Source: JAZDFC01 sp043808235
GTDB taxonomy: Bacteria > Bacteroidota > Ignavibacteria > Ignavibacteriales > Melioribacteraceae
NCBI GenBank assembly: GCA_043808235.1
Contig: JAZDFC010000037.1
Span: forward strand, 1 to 64,000
Reading direction: 5' to 3'
Length of the DNA stretch: 64,000 nt
The translations under genes were made by a program, and so were the position numbers. The notes beneath the pieces were generated by a model. The model was given only the letters and a program-made list of their open reading frames with translations. It was not told the origin of the DNA and made no database searches. Positions 27,165-34,480 of the stretch are shown piece by piece. Positions within the stretch are counted from its first letter, which is position 1. Each line of letters starts with the position of its first letter.

Positions 27165-28472
27165 ATGCATTATTACAGCACAAATAAAAAATCTAAATCT
27201 GTTACATTTCGCGAAGCAGTGATGAAAGGTCTTGCCGATGACGGCGGATTATTCATGCCGGAATATATTCCAACTTTTGACCATGATATTTTTAAAGACA
27301 TAAAAAAATATTCATTTCAAGAAATCGGATTTGAAATCGCCTCCCGGTTTATTGAAGATGAGATTTCCGACAATGATTTGCATGTCATCATTAATGATGC
27401 GATTAACTTCCCCGCCCCGCTTGTTAAATTAAATGATTCGCTTTCGGTGTTGGAATTATTTCACGGACCGACTCTCGCATTCAAAGATTTCGGCGCACGG
27501 TTTATGGCGCGGGTGATGTCGCAGTTCATTAAAGATTCACATGAACAAATGAATATTCTTGTTGCCACTTCGGGCGATACCGGCAGCGCGGTCGCAAATG
27601 GATTTTTTGATGCAGAAGGAATTAATGTTTTTCTCCTTTATCCCAAAAACAAAGTGAGCGAAATACAGGAAAAGCAATTAACCACTCTCGATAAAAATAT
27701 TACCGCGCTTGAGATTGACGGAACATTCGACGACTGCCAGCGAATGGTTAAGTCAGCGTTTATGGATGACGAGTTGAAATCGAAGATGAATCTTTCTTCC
27801 GCGAATTCGATAAGCATCGCTCGATTGCTGCCTCAGATTTTTTATTACTTCGAAGCGTACAAGCAATTACCTTCATTCGATAAAGATGTTCTTATTTCAG
27901 TGCCATCGGGAAATCTCGGCAATCTTACCGGCGGGCTGATTGCGAAGAAGATGGGACTGCCAATCTCAAAATTTATTGCCGCGACAAACGCGAACAATGT
28001 TTTCACCGAGTATATCGAATCGGGACAATTTGTACCGCGTCCTTCTGTAAAAACTTTTTCGAACGCAATGGATGTCGGCAACCCCAGCAATCTCGCACGA
28101 ATAAACCATTTGTTCAACAATGATGTTTCGTTGATACGGGATGTAATTTTTTCTTCGAGCTATTCCGATGATGAAACAATACTCGCGATAAAAGAAGTGA
28201 ATGTAAATTTTGGTTACACCATCGACCCGCACGGCGCAGTTGGATATCTCGCGTTGAAAGATTACTTCAAAAATATTTCTCCCGAAACTTATTCTGCAAT
28301 TGTTGTCGAGACCGCACATCCCGCCAAATTTAAAGACATTGTTGAATCCGCAACGGGAAACGAAATTGACATGCCGGAAATTCTTGCCGAGTGTTTGATG
28401 AAAGAAAAACGAGCAGTTGAATTATCGGCAGATTATTCTTCGTTGAAAGAATTTTTGATTTCGAAAAACTGA
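27165..28472 (+). CDS. thrC: Threonine synthase
   Basis: PLP enzyme converting O-phosphohomoserine to threonine. The 435 residues include the PLP lysine in LAFKDFGARFMARVM near residue 105, TSGDTGSAVANGFF and SVPSGNLGNLTGG. Length and motifs match the E. coli-like class. It is the last gene of the thr unit and faces metX, with a shared hairpin in between. Confidence 0.95.
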   Translation: MHYYSTNKKSKSVTFREAVMKGLADDGGLFMPEYIPTFDHDIFKDIKKYSFQEIGFEIASRFIEDEISDNDLHVIINDAINFPAPLVKLNDSLSVLELFHGPTLAFKDFGARFMARVMSQFIKDSHEQMNILVATSGDTGSAVANGFFDAEGINVFLLYPKNKVSEIQEKQLTTLDKNITALEIDGTFDDCQRMVKSAFMDDELKSKMNLSSANSISIARLLPQIFYYFEAYKQLPSFDKDVLISVPSGNLGNLTGGLIAKKMGLPISKFIAATNANNVFTEYIESGQFVPRPSVKTFSNAMDVGNPSNLARINHLFNNDVSLIRDVIFSSSYSDDETILAIKEVNVNFGYTIDPHGAVGYLALKDYFKNISPETYSAIVVETAHPAKFKDIVESATGNEIDMPEILAECLMKEKRAVELSADYSSLKEFLISKN

Positions 28473-28491
28473 TTTAGTTGCACGCCTAATA

Positions 28492-28531
28492 GAACACGGA
28501 TTTCGCGGATAGAACGGATTTTCACGGATTT
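28492..28531. repeat. CGGATT word repeat
   Basis: Four closely spaced copies of ACGGATT or GCGGAT (ACACGGATTTCGCGGATAG, AACGGATTTTCACGGATT) at about 11-base spacing downstream of thrC. Similar runs of words are common in Bacteroidota intergenic regions; 9590-9628 is a second run of the same design. Confidence 0.5.
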
Positions 28532-28588
28532 TATTAATTTTAAATAGACAATAAAAATTAGATCTCTTCGCGAAAATCATAAATCAGC

Positions 28589-28646
28589 AATCGTTAATCA
28601 ATATTCTTAAATCAGATAAAGGAGTTATGATTGATGATTAACGATT
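28589..28646. terminator. Hairpin between convergent thrC and metX
   Basis: Perfect 12-base arms AATCGTTAATCA (28589-28600) and TGATTAACGATT (28635-28646) with a 34-base loop; T-rich sequence follows on the plus strand. It may serve both converging units. The long loop makes it an untypical terminator. Confidence 0.45.
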
Positions 28647-28653
28647 TTTGATT

Positions 28654-29799
28654 TTAGAATTTATGTAAAAATTCTCCTATTATTTTTTCCAGCTGCTCAA
28701 ACTCAATCAAAAATGCATCATGTCCGTGACGGGAATTAATTTCGGCGTATTTTGCGCTGGGAATATTTTTAGCAATAAATTTTTGTTCTTCAGTGGGATA
28801 TAAAATGTCGGATGAGATTCCAATCGCAAGAGTTTTAGCTTTTATTGCACCGAGGACATTTTCAATTTTATCCCGGTTATATCCGAGATCATGTCGATCC
28901 ATTACATCCGCTAATAACAAATATGTGTTTGCATCAAAACGCTCGACGAGTTTTTTACCCTGGTAATCGAGGTAACTGTTTACCTGGAATACTTCCTTTT
29001 CATCGACAATTTCTCTTCCGAATTTTTCTTCAAACGATGGCTGACTCCGATATGTAATCATAGCAATCTGCCGGGCGAGAGATAATCCTTTTATTGGCTG
29101 CTTCGCATAAAATCCATTATTCCAATCCGGGTCATTTTTTATTGCAAGCCGTTCAACTTCACCAAGTCCGATTGCCCACGCGGAGTGCTTTGCCGATGTT
29201 CCGATTGGAATTATTGATTCAACCATTTCGGGATACATTACAACCCATTCGAGCGCCTGCATCCCGCCAAGCGAACCCCCGACTACTGTTTTAATTTTAT
29301 TCACACCGAGATAAGTCATCAATTCTTTTTGAACACGAACCATATCCCTAACAGTGACTGCAGGGAAATACGCTTGATATGGTTTGCCCGATTTTAAATC
29401 AACACTGACCGGTCCCGTTGTGCCGTAACAACTTCCAAGAATGTTCGAGCAAATAACAAAATACTTATTTGTATCGAAAACTTTTCCCGGACCAATCACG
29501 GAGTCCCACCAGCCGGGTTTGCCGAGAAACATTTTCGAATATTTTTTTAATAAATCCGGATTGCTGCTGGAATCGCTTTCCTCATTAGTTAAGGTACCCG
29601 CAGCGTGTGCGTTGCCGGTTAACGCGTGGCAAACCACAATTGCGTTTGTGCCTTCGTTGTTGAGTTGCCCGTAAGTCTGGTGAGCAACTTGAATGCTTGT
29701 GAGTTCGTCACCATTATCAAGTTTCAATGATGCTGCTTCATCAAATAACTCAACAAAAAATGTTTTACTCTGAATTATATTGGAGTTATTGTTCTTCAT
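28654..29799 (-). CDS. metX: Homoserine O-acetyltransferase
   Basis: Activates homoserine with acetyl-CoA for methionine synthesis. The 381-residue alpha/beta-hydrolase-fold protein has the nucleophile elbow VVGGSLGGMQALEW near residue 173, the Asp in SDILYPTEEQKF and the His in SRHGHDAFLIE. Homoserine comes from the adjacent thr genes. It lies 202 bases downstream of metY on the same strand, behind a terminator and a palindromic repeat, so it is either a read-through cistron or has its own promoter. Confidence 0.93.
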   Translation of the reverse strand: MKNNNSNIIQSKTFFVELFDEAASLKLDNGDELTSIQVAHQTYGQLNNEGTNAIVVCHALTGNAHAAGTLTNEESDSSSNPDLLKKYSKMFLGKPGWWDSVIGPGKVFDTNKYFVICSNILGSCYGTTGPVSVDLKSGKPYQAYFPAVTVRDMVRVQKELMTYLGVNKIKTVVGGSLGGMQALEWVVMYPEMVESIIPIGTSAKHSAWAIGLGEVERLAIKNDPDWNNGFYAKQPIKGLSLARQIAMITYRSQPSFEEKFGREIVDEKEVFQVNSYLDYQGKKLVERFDANTYLLLADVMDRHDLGYNRDKIENVLGAIKAKTLAIGISSDILYPTEEQKFIAKNIPSAKYAEINSRHGHDAFLIEFEQLEKIIGEFLHKF

Positions 29800-29848
29800 T
29801 TGATTCTCAAATTTTACAAAAAATCCTTACTGTTAATAGCGAGGTCTT

Positions 29849-29913
29849 TGTCATGCTCGCAAAAGCGGGCATCTTTTTTTTTAGATTCCCGCTGGAAACA
29901 TGCGGGAATGACA
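29849..29913. repeat. Palindromic repeat of the GTCATTCCCGC type between metY and metX
   Basis: Ends TGTCATGCTCGC (29849-29860) and GCGGGAATGACA (29902-29913) match as near-complementary arms (10 of 12), with inner hairpins. Elements ending in TGACATTCCCGC-like sequence recur in many bacterial genomes as small palindromic repeats. A further short palindrome GACATC/GATGTC adjoins it (29910-29927). Confidence 0.6.
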
Positions 29914-29944
29914 TCGTAATGGATGTCGTATTATTTACAATTTA

Positions 29945-29978
29945 GAAAAAAATGATGCCGCCGGTTTCAGACGGCATC
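29945..29978 (-). terminator. Intrinsic terminator of metY
   Basis: In the metY transcript GATGCCGTC and GGCGGCATC form a 9-pair stem followed directly by a run of T (with one A), 24 bases past the metY stop. Confidence 0.75.
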
Positions 29979-30001
29979 CTTCCGTTATTAAAATATAATT
30001 A

Positions 30002-31321
30002 TTATTTAGCTGCAATATTAAGCGCCCGGTCGAAATCTTCAATGATATCATCAATATGTTCGAGCCCGACGGAAACACGAAGCATCTCCGGCAGAACTCC
30101 CGATTTTTTTTGTTCTTCTTCAGAGAGTTGTTGATGAGTTGTTGAAGACGGATGAATCACCAATGTTTTCGCATCGCCAACATTCGCAAGCAGACTTGCC
30201 AATTTAACATTATTAATGAACTTCTTCCCGGCTTCCAATCCGCCGTTAATTCCGAATGCAAGCATCGAACCGAATAAATTTCTGTTTAAATATTTTTTTG
30301 CATTCTCGTGATACGGATGACTTTCGAGTCCGGGATACCAAACCCAATCCACACGATTATCATTCTCAAGCCACTTCGCGAGTTTCAATGCATTCTCACA
30401 ATGTCTTTCAACACGGAGCGATAATGTTTCCAATCCTTGAATAAAGAGAAATGAGTTGAACGGACTTAGCGCCGGACCGAGGTCGCGCAAGCCTTCAACA
30501 CGGGCGCGGATAATGAAAGCGATATTTCCAAACGGGGAATCTTTTCCGAATACTTCCCAAAATTTCAAATCGTGATAGCCCGGGCTTGGTTCAGTGAATA
30601 TCGGGAAGTTACCATTAGCCCAATCAAATTTACCCGAATCGATAATAACTCCGCCGATTGACGTCCCGTGCCCGCCAATCCATTTCGTTGCGGATTCTAC
30701 AACGATATCTGCACCGTGCGCTATCGGATTAGCGAGATAACCTCCGGCTCCAAAAGTATTATCAACAATTAACGGGATCCCATAACGATGAGCAATATCC
30801 GACAATGCTTTGAAATCAGGAATATTCAATCGCGGATTACCTATTGTTTCGATATAAATCGCTTTCGTCTTTCCATCAATCAATTTTTCAAATTCGAGCG
30901 GGTCATCGCCATCAACAAATTTCACATTGATACCGAGACGCGGCAGAGTGACTTTGAACAAATTATATGTTCCGCCGTAAAGAAGACTTGTCGAGACAAT
31001 GTTTTCACCAGCTTGCGCAATGGTCGCTACAGTTAGAGTTTCAGCAGCTTGACCTGATGAAACAGCAAGCGCGCCAACACCGCCTTCGAGCGCAGCAATG
31101 CGTTTTTCAAAAACATCTGTCGTTGGGTTCATTATCCGAGTGTAAATATTTCCAAACTGCTTCAGCGCAAACAAATCCGCTGCATGTTCCGCATCTTTAA
31201 AAACGTAGGATGAAGTTTGATATATCGGCACCGCTCGGGAATGCGTAACCGCATCGGGCGAATGACCGGCGTGCAACTGAAGCGTTTCAAATCGATAGTT
31301 ACTTGTTCGATTGGTACTCAT
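30002..31321 (-). CDS. metY: O-acetylhomoserine aminocarboxypropyltransferase (sulfhydrylase)
   Basis: PLP enzyme that makes homocysteine from O-acetylhomoserine and sulfide. The 439 residues start with the family's FETLQLHAGHSPDAVTHSRA and carry the PLP lysine in VVESATKWIGGHGTSIGGVI near residue 209. AAAGGAG precedes the ATG by 5 bases. Its long leader contains a SAM-I riboswitch with terminator and, further up, a second terminator and a Met/Cys-rich leader frame. Direct sulfhydrylation means no cystathionine intermediates are needed. Confidence 0.94.
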   Translation of the reverse strand: MSTNRTSNYRFETLQLHAGHSPDAVTHSRAVPIYQTSSYVFKDAEHAADLFALKQFGNIYTRIMNPTTDVFEKRIAALEGGVGALAVSSGQAAETLTVATIAQAGENIVSTSLLYGGTYNLFKVTLPRLGINVKFVDGDDPLEFEKLIDGKTKAIYIETIGNPRLNIPDFKALSDIAHRYGIPLIVDNTFGAGGYLANPIAHGADIVVESATKWIGGHGTSIGGVIIDSGKFDWANGNFPIFTEPSPGYHDLKFWEVFGKDSPFGNIAFIIRARVEGLRDLGPALSPFNSFLFIQGLETLSLRVERHCENALKLAKWLENDNRVDWVWYPGLESHPYHENAKKYLNRNLFGSMLAFGINGGLEAGKKFINNVKLASLLANVGDAKTLVIHPSSTTHQQLSEEEQKKSGVLPEMLRVSVGLEHIDDIIEDFDRALNIAAK

Positions 31322-31370
31322 GTTTTCTCCTTTCGTATTTATATGAGTATTTGTTAATTCTTCTCTATGT

Positions 31371-31437
31371 AATTCGAAGCGAAGCTTCGAAAAATTTCAA
31401 TTTAGAAAATTACTCCTCGAAGCTTTCGCTTCGAGTT
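31371..31437. repeat. Paired GCTTCGAA palindromes in the metY leader
   Basis: Two hairpins: CTCGAAGC-GAAA-GCTTCGAG (minus strand, 31435-31416), a perfect 8-pair stem with a GNRA-type loop, and TTCGAAGC/GCTTCGAA (31391-31373) with a 3-base loop. The two also complement each other. They lie between the riboswitch terminator and the metY ribosome site. Confidence 0.6.
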
Positions 31438-31448
31438 ACAGGAAGAGC

Positions 31449-31484
31449 AAAAAAAAACTCTTCAGAAAAGATTTCCGAAGAGTT
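31449..31484 (-). terminator. Riboswitch expression-platform terminator
   Basis: AACTCTTC and GAAGAGTT (31484-31456 in transcript order) form a stem followed by nine T. It lies 15 bases after the SAM-I aptamer. When SAM is bound the stem should form and stop transcription before metY; otherwise the GAAGAA just after the aptamer could pair with its 5' arm (inference). Confidence 0.85.
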
Positions 31485-31499
31485 ATAAAATTTCTTCTA

Positions 31500-31629
31500 C
31501 TCATCTTTCCCGGAATAAAATATTCGGGCAGGATGTAGCACCTCTCTCAAAACAATCCACCTTTGGTGAACATGAATGAGCGGTTGCTAAGGTTTCGCAG
31601 GGCCTGTTCCCTCAACCTTTCTTGATAAG
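31500..31629 (-). promoter_or_regulatory. SAM-I (S-box) riboswitch
   Basis: The transcript shows the conserved order of the S-box: P1 strand CTTATC (31629-31624), AAGAAAGGTTGAGGGA, the GGCCC and GAAACCTTAGCAACC block, GGTGCTACATCCTGC, and the closing P1 strand GATGAG (31505-31500) that pairs fully with the first. It senses S-adenosylmethionine and sits upstream of a terminator and metY, the textbook target. Confidence is high from sequence alone. Confidence 0.93.
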
Positions 31630-31651
31630 TTATTTATTCTAAAGAACATAT

Positions 31652-31682
31652 AAAAAAGCCCTTCGCTTTTAGGAAGGGCTTT
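31652..31682 (-). terminator. Intrinsic terminator between leader peptide and riboswitch
   Basis: AAAGCCCTTC and GAAGGGCTTT (31682-31655) form a 10-pair stem ending in six T. It can end transcripts from the upstream pheA-aroG-like gene, but a promoter at 31812-31841 lies between that gene and this hairpin, so it also stands as an attenuator in front of the riboswitch and metY. Confidence 0.85.
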
Positions 31683-31703
31683 AGTAAACTTTATAGCTAT
31701 AGT

Positions 31704-31787
31704 CTACCGCCGCCCAAGTGAATGGCAACGAATCATGCACATCTGCATCATAAATTTTGCGGCGATATTTTTTATTTCTTGTTTCAT
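31704..31787 (-). CDS. Putative Met/Cys-rich leader peptide upstream of the SAM riboswitch
   Basis: A 27-codon frame starting ATG 31787 (MKQEIKNIAAKF) and ending MMQMCMIRCHSLGRR with a TAG at 31704. Four of six consecutive residues are Met and two Cys are nearby. It begins about 20 bases after a promoter-like sequence and its stop is 22 bases before an intrinsic terminator. The bases TATCGCCGC before and GCGGCGGTA at the end of the Met codons can pair over 9 positions, so stalling would expose sequence. I infer a methionine- or cysteine-responsive attenuator. The region could instead be a structured RNA that happens to be open. Confidence 0.5.
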   Translation of the reverse strand: MKQEIKNIAAKFMMQMCMIRCHSLGRR

Positions 31788-31811
31788 TCCAATAATTTCA
31801 AATCTTGGTTG

Positions 31812-31841
31812 TAAAGGTAAAAAATTTTTCATCAGTTCAAA
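31812..31841 (-). promoter_or_regulatory. Promoter of the met leader
   Basis: Minus-strand TTTG (31838-31841) and TACCTTTA (31812-31819) are 18 bases apart and match seven of eight positions of the -7 box. It lies just past the stop of the upstream gene and about 25 bases before the leader ATG. Confidence 0.55.
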
Positions 31842-31865
31842 TAAAAAAATCTATTCACCGTAAAT

Positions 31866-33911
31866 TTATTTCATTTCCTCCAATTCATCCATCATTTGTT
31901 CGAACTGGTTAAATGTCAGAGATTGATCGCCGTCGCTCATTGCTTTATCCGGGTCAGGATGAAATTCAATCATTATCCCGTGAGCGCCAACAGCCTTTGC
32001 TGCTTTCGCCAAAGGGATTACTTTATTTCTATCTCCAACGGCATGCGACGGATCCACAATTACAGGTAAATGCGTTCGTTCTTTCAACACTACAACGGCG
32101 CTTAAATCAAGAGTGTTACGTGTAGCGGTTTCAAATGTTCGAATTCCTCTTTCACAAAGTATCACTTGTCGATTTCCCTGTGCAAGAATGTATTCCGCGG
32201 CATTCAGTAATTCATCGATTGATGACATCATTCCGCGTTTGAGTAAAATTGGTTTCGTGGTTTTACCAGCTTCCTTCAGTAGTGCGAAGTTCTGCATATT
32301 GCGGGCGCCGATTTGAATAATATCAACATGCTTTGCAACTTCGAACATGTGTTCCGGCGAAAGAACCTCCGTAATCACCGGCATTTGATTCTTCTTGCCT
32401 GCAGTAACAAGATAATCAATTCCTTCAAACTCTAATCCCTGAAAACTGTACGGCGATGTGCGCGGTTTGAAACAACCGCCACGTAATATTTGGGAACCAT
32501 GCTTTTTCGCAAAAGTTGCGCAAGTAATTATCTGCTCTTTGGATTCAACAGAACACGGACCCGAAATAACAACAAAGTTGTCGCCGCCGATTTTTATTCC
32601 TTTCACAGAAATAATTGTATCGGTTTTTTTGTATTGCCTGCTTGCTAATTTATATGCGACTTTTCCTTTTGGAGCTTCGGGAATTTTTTCGCTTTCTTTT
32701 TTGCCGGATTCTTTTTTCGATTTGGCTGAACCTTCCGTTAGTTTTGGCAATGTCTGCGGAATATCCCGTGAAGGGTAGCATCCGAGAATTTTGAAAAACC
32801 GTGTATGTTTTCCAAGTTCATCGAGTAGTGATTTTATTTTCTCATCCTCTATGCTGCCCTCGAAATCGAGATAAAATATTTCTTCCCAGGGATTACCAAG
32901 CACCGGGCGGGATTCAAGTTTAGTTAGGTTCACATTAAAATTTCTAAATATTAATAATGACTCTACCAATGAACCCGGTACATGCGAGGTTGACATCACC
33001 AACGATGTTTTTGACGGAAGACTCGGATCAACTTTGATAGGTGTGCGGGCTGCGATTAAAAATCTTGTGAAGTTTTCTGTTTGATTCGCAATTTCTCTTT
33101 TTAAGATGTTCACGTTGAACAACTTTGCCGCCTCTTCGCTAGCAATGGCAGCGAATGTTTTATTGTTTTCTTCGATAATTTTTTTAACCGACATCGCTGT
33201 GTCGTCAAAATATTCAATACGAACTTCGGGCAGGCTTGCAAGGTACTTGCTGCATTGGGCTGCTGCCTGGTAATGAGCGTAGATTTTCTCTATCCGGTTT
33301 GGTGAAATATCCGCAATGCCAACAAGACAGTGCTTCACTTTGAATTTTTCTTCGCCAATAATTGAAAGTGTAGTATGCAAAAGCAAATCGTACACTTCGT
33401 TTATACTGCCGGAGGTTGTATTTTCAATAGGAAGCATTGCAAAATCAGCTTCGCCTTTTTCTACTGAATGAACCACATCTTCAAATCGTTTATGACTAAT
33501 GAAAACGAGGTTACTTTCATTCTGAATAAAAAACTGCTTCGCCGCGAGGTAACTGTATGAACCTTCGATTCCCTGTATAGAAATTTTTAAATGTTTCTTT
33601 TCACCATTATCTTCCGACGCAATTCCATGAAGATAGCTTTGCTGTATCCGCAATGAGTCGTCAATAATTTCATAAAATAACTTCATTACATACGATGATT
33701 CCAAACCAAACTTTTTTCCGGTTTCAATTAATCGGTTTAATAATTCCGCTTCCCGTTCCTGGTCTCGTATCGGTATATGAATTTCATTTTTGGCTTCAAC
33801 AATTTTAAAACTGAGCTGGCGTCTTTCCGATAGCAGTTTAATAATCCCGCCGTCAATCTCGTTTACTTTTTTGCGATAAACAACAAGCTTTTGTTCGTCT
33901 TTGTCTTTCAT
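31866..33911 (-). CDS. Trifunctional chorismate mutase / prephenate dehydratase / DAHP synthase
   Basis: A 681-residue fusion. Residues about 1-90 are an AroQ-type chorismate mutase (KVNEIDGGIIKLLSERRQLS). About 95-280 are prephenate dehydratase (GIEGSYSYLAAKQFF, TTSGSINEVYDLL, NFTRFLIA), then an ACT domain with the phenylalanine-binding ESRP motif. A lysine-rich linker leads to a C-terminal DAHP synthase of the KDOPS-like class (ISGPCSVES, GGCFKPRTSPYSFQG, IGARNMQNF, ERGIRTFETATRNT). So the first shikimate step and two phenylalanine-branch steps share one chain, and the mutase/ACT parts may set feedback on the synthase. Start 33911 is chosen because an upstream in-frame start would lie in the promoter. 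Confidence 0.9.
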   Translation of the reverse strand: MKDKDEQKLVVYRKKVNEIDGGIIKLLSERRQLSFKIVEAKNEIHIPIRDQEREAELLNRLIETGKKFGLESSYVMKLFYEIIDDSLRIQQSYLHGIASEDNGEKKHLKISIQGIEGSYSYLAAKQFFIQNESNLVFISHKRFEDVVHSVEKGEADFAMLPIENTTSGSINEVYDLLLHTTLSIIGEEKFKVKHCLVGIADISPNRIEKIYAHYQAAAQCSKYLASLPEVRIEYFDDTAMSVKKIIEENNKTFAAIASEEAAKLFNVNILKREIANQTENFTRFLIAARTPIKVDPSLPSKTSLVMSTSHVPGSLVESLLIFRNFNVNLTKLESRPVLGNPWEEIFYLDFEGSIEDEKIKSLLDELGKHTRFFKILGCYPSRDIPQTLPKLTEGSAKSKKESGKKESEKIPEAPKGKVAYKLASRQYKKTDTIISVKGIKIGGDNFVVISGPCSVESKEQIITCATFAKKHGSQILRGGCFKPRTSPYSFQGLEFEGIDYLVTAGKKNQMPVITEVLSPEHMFEVAKHVDIIQIGARNMQNFALLKEAGKTTKPILLKRGMMSSIDELLNAAEYILAQGNRQVILCERGIRTFETATRNTLDLSAVVVLKERTHLPVIVDPSHAVGDRNKVIPLAKAAKAVGAHGIMIEFHPDPDKAMSDGDQSLTFNQFEQMMDELEEMK

Positions 33912-33939
33912 TGAATTTCCACTTTTCAATTTTGGATGG

Positions 33940-33947
33940 CAAAGGTA
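33940..33947 (-). promoter_or_regulatory. -7 box of the trifunctional aromatic gene
   Basis: TACCTTTG on the minus strand, a perfect TAnnTTTG, 29 bases before the chosen ATG. The -33 region reads TTTC rather than TTTG. The spacing to the start equals that of the ilv, met and heptosyltransferase promoters. Confidence 0.6.
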
Positions 33948-34030
33948 CAAAAAAAAATAGTGAAACTACATAGAGTAGGATTAGAAGGAATTTAATGTTT
34001 CATTCACGATAATGAATAAAACAAAACCCG

Positions 34031-34098
34031 GCCACTAATTTCACGAATTTGCACGAATTATTTAGAAGCGCTTAGTGACAATTTGTGAAATTAGTGGC
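34031..34098. repeat. Inverted repeat with 14-base arms
   Basis: GCCACTAATTTCAC (34031-34044) and GTGAAATTAGTGGC (34085-34098) are perfect complements; the interior contains CACGAATT words. It looks like another intergenic palindrome family. Confidence 0.6.
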
Positions 34099-34480
34099 TA
34101 AATGTTTTTATTCATGACTCTCGTTGTAGTTTTCAATTTTTCTTTTTTGGTTGCTTCAGCATCGGTAAACAGTTCCAAGATTGTGATGTTCATTGTAGAA
34201 TCAAAAACTTAGCAATTGATAAATAAGAATCGTGACGTCAAAATGAGAAGCTTAAAAATAGACTGATAGCCATTCTGAAATTCATTTGACATTATTAGAG
34301 AATATAAATATTTTGTGACAAGATATAAATATCCTATTCTAACATAGATTTTGATTTTATGATTATTTCTGTATTTATATATATATCATTTCGATACCCC
34401 AAAAGAGGAATTGAATATCTGATTTTGATTAATTAACAGAATTCACTAATTCAATCCGTCATCTTATTAATGAGGTTGAA
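34099..34480. other. Gene-less AT-rich interval upstream of the respiratory locus
   Basis: No open frame, terminator or clear promoter. TTGACATTATTAG followed by TATAAATATTTTG (34286-34315) is a loose promoter-like match, and the 165 bases to the first gene leave room for regulator sites. No sigma-54 signature is visible here. Confidence 0.4.

Noticed and set aside
31303..31488. 61-codon plus-strand frame across the metY leader
   Set aside because: It is antisense to the riboswitch terminator and palindromes and has no protein features.
33912..33950. N-terminal extension of the trifunctional aromatic enzyme
   Set aside because: It would place the start inside the TACCTTTG promoter box and adds residues not found in chorismate mutases.
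34285..34315. Promoter for the ferredoxin-NrfD operon (TTGACA ... TATTTTG)
   Set aside because: Two mismatches to TAnnTTTG and a 165-base distance to the gene in very AT-rich DNA make the match unconvincing.
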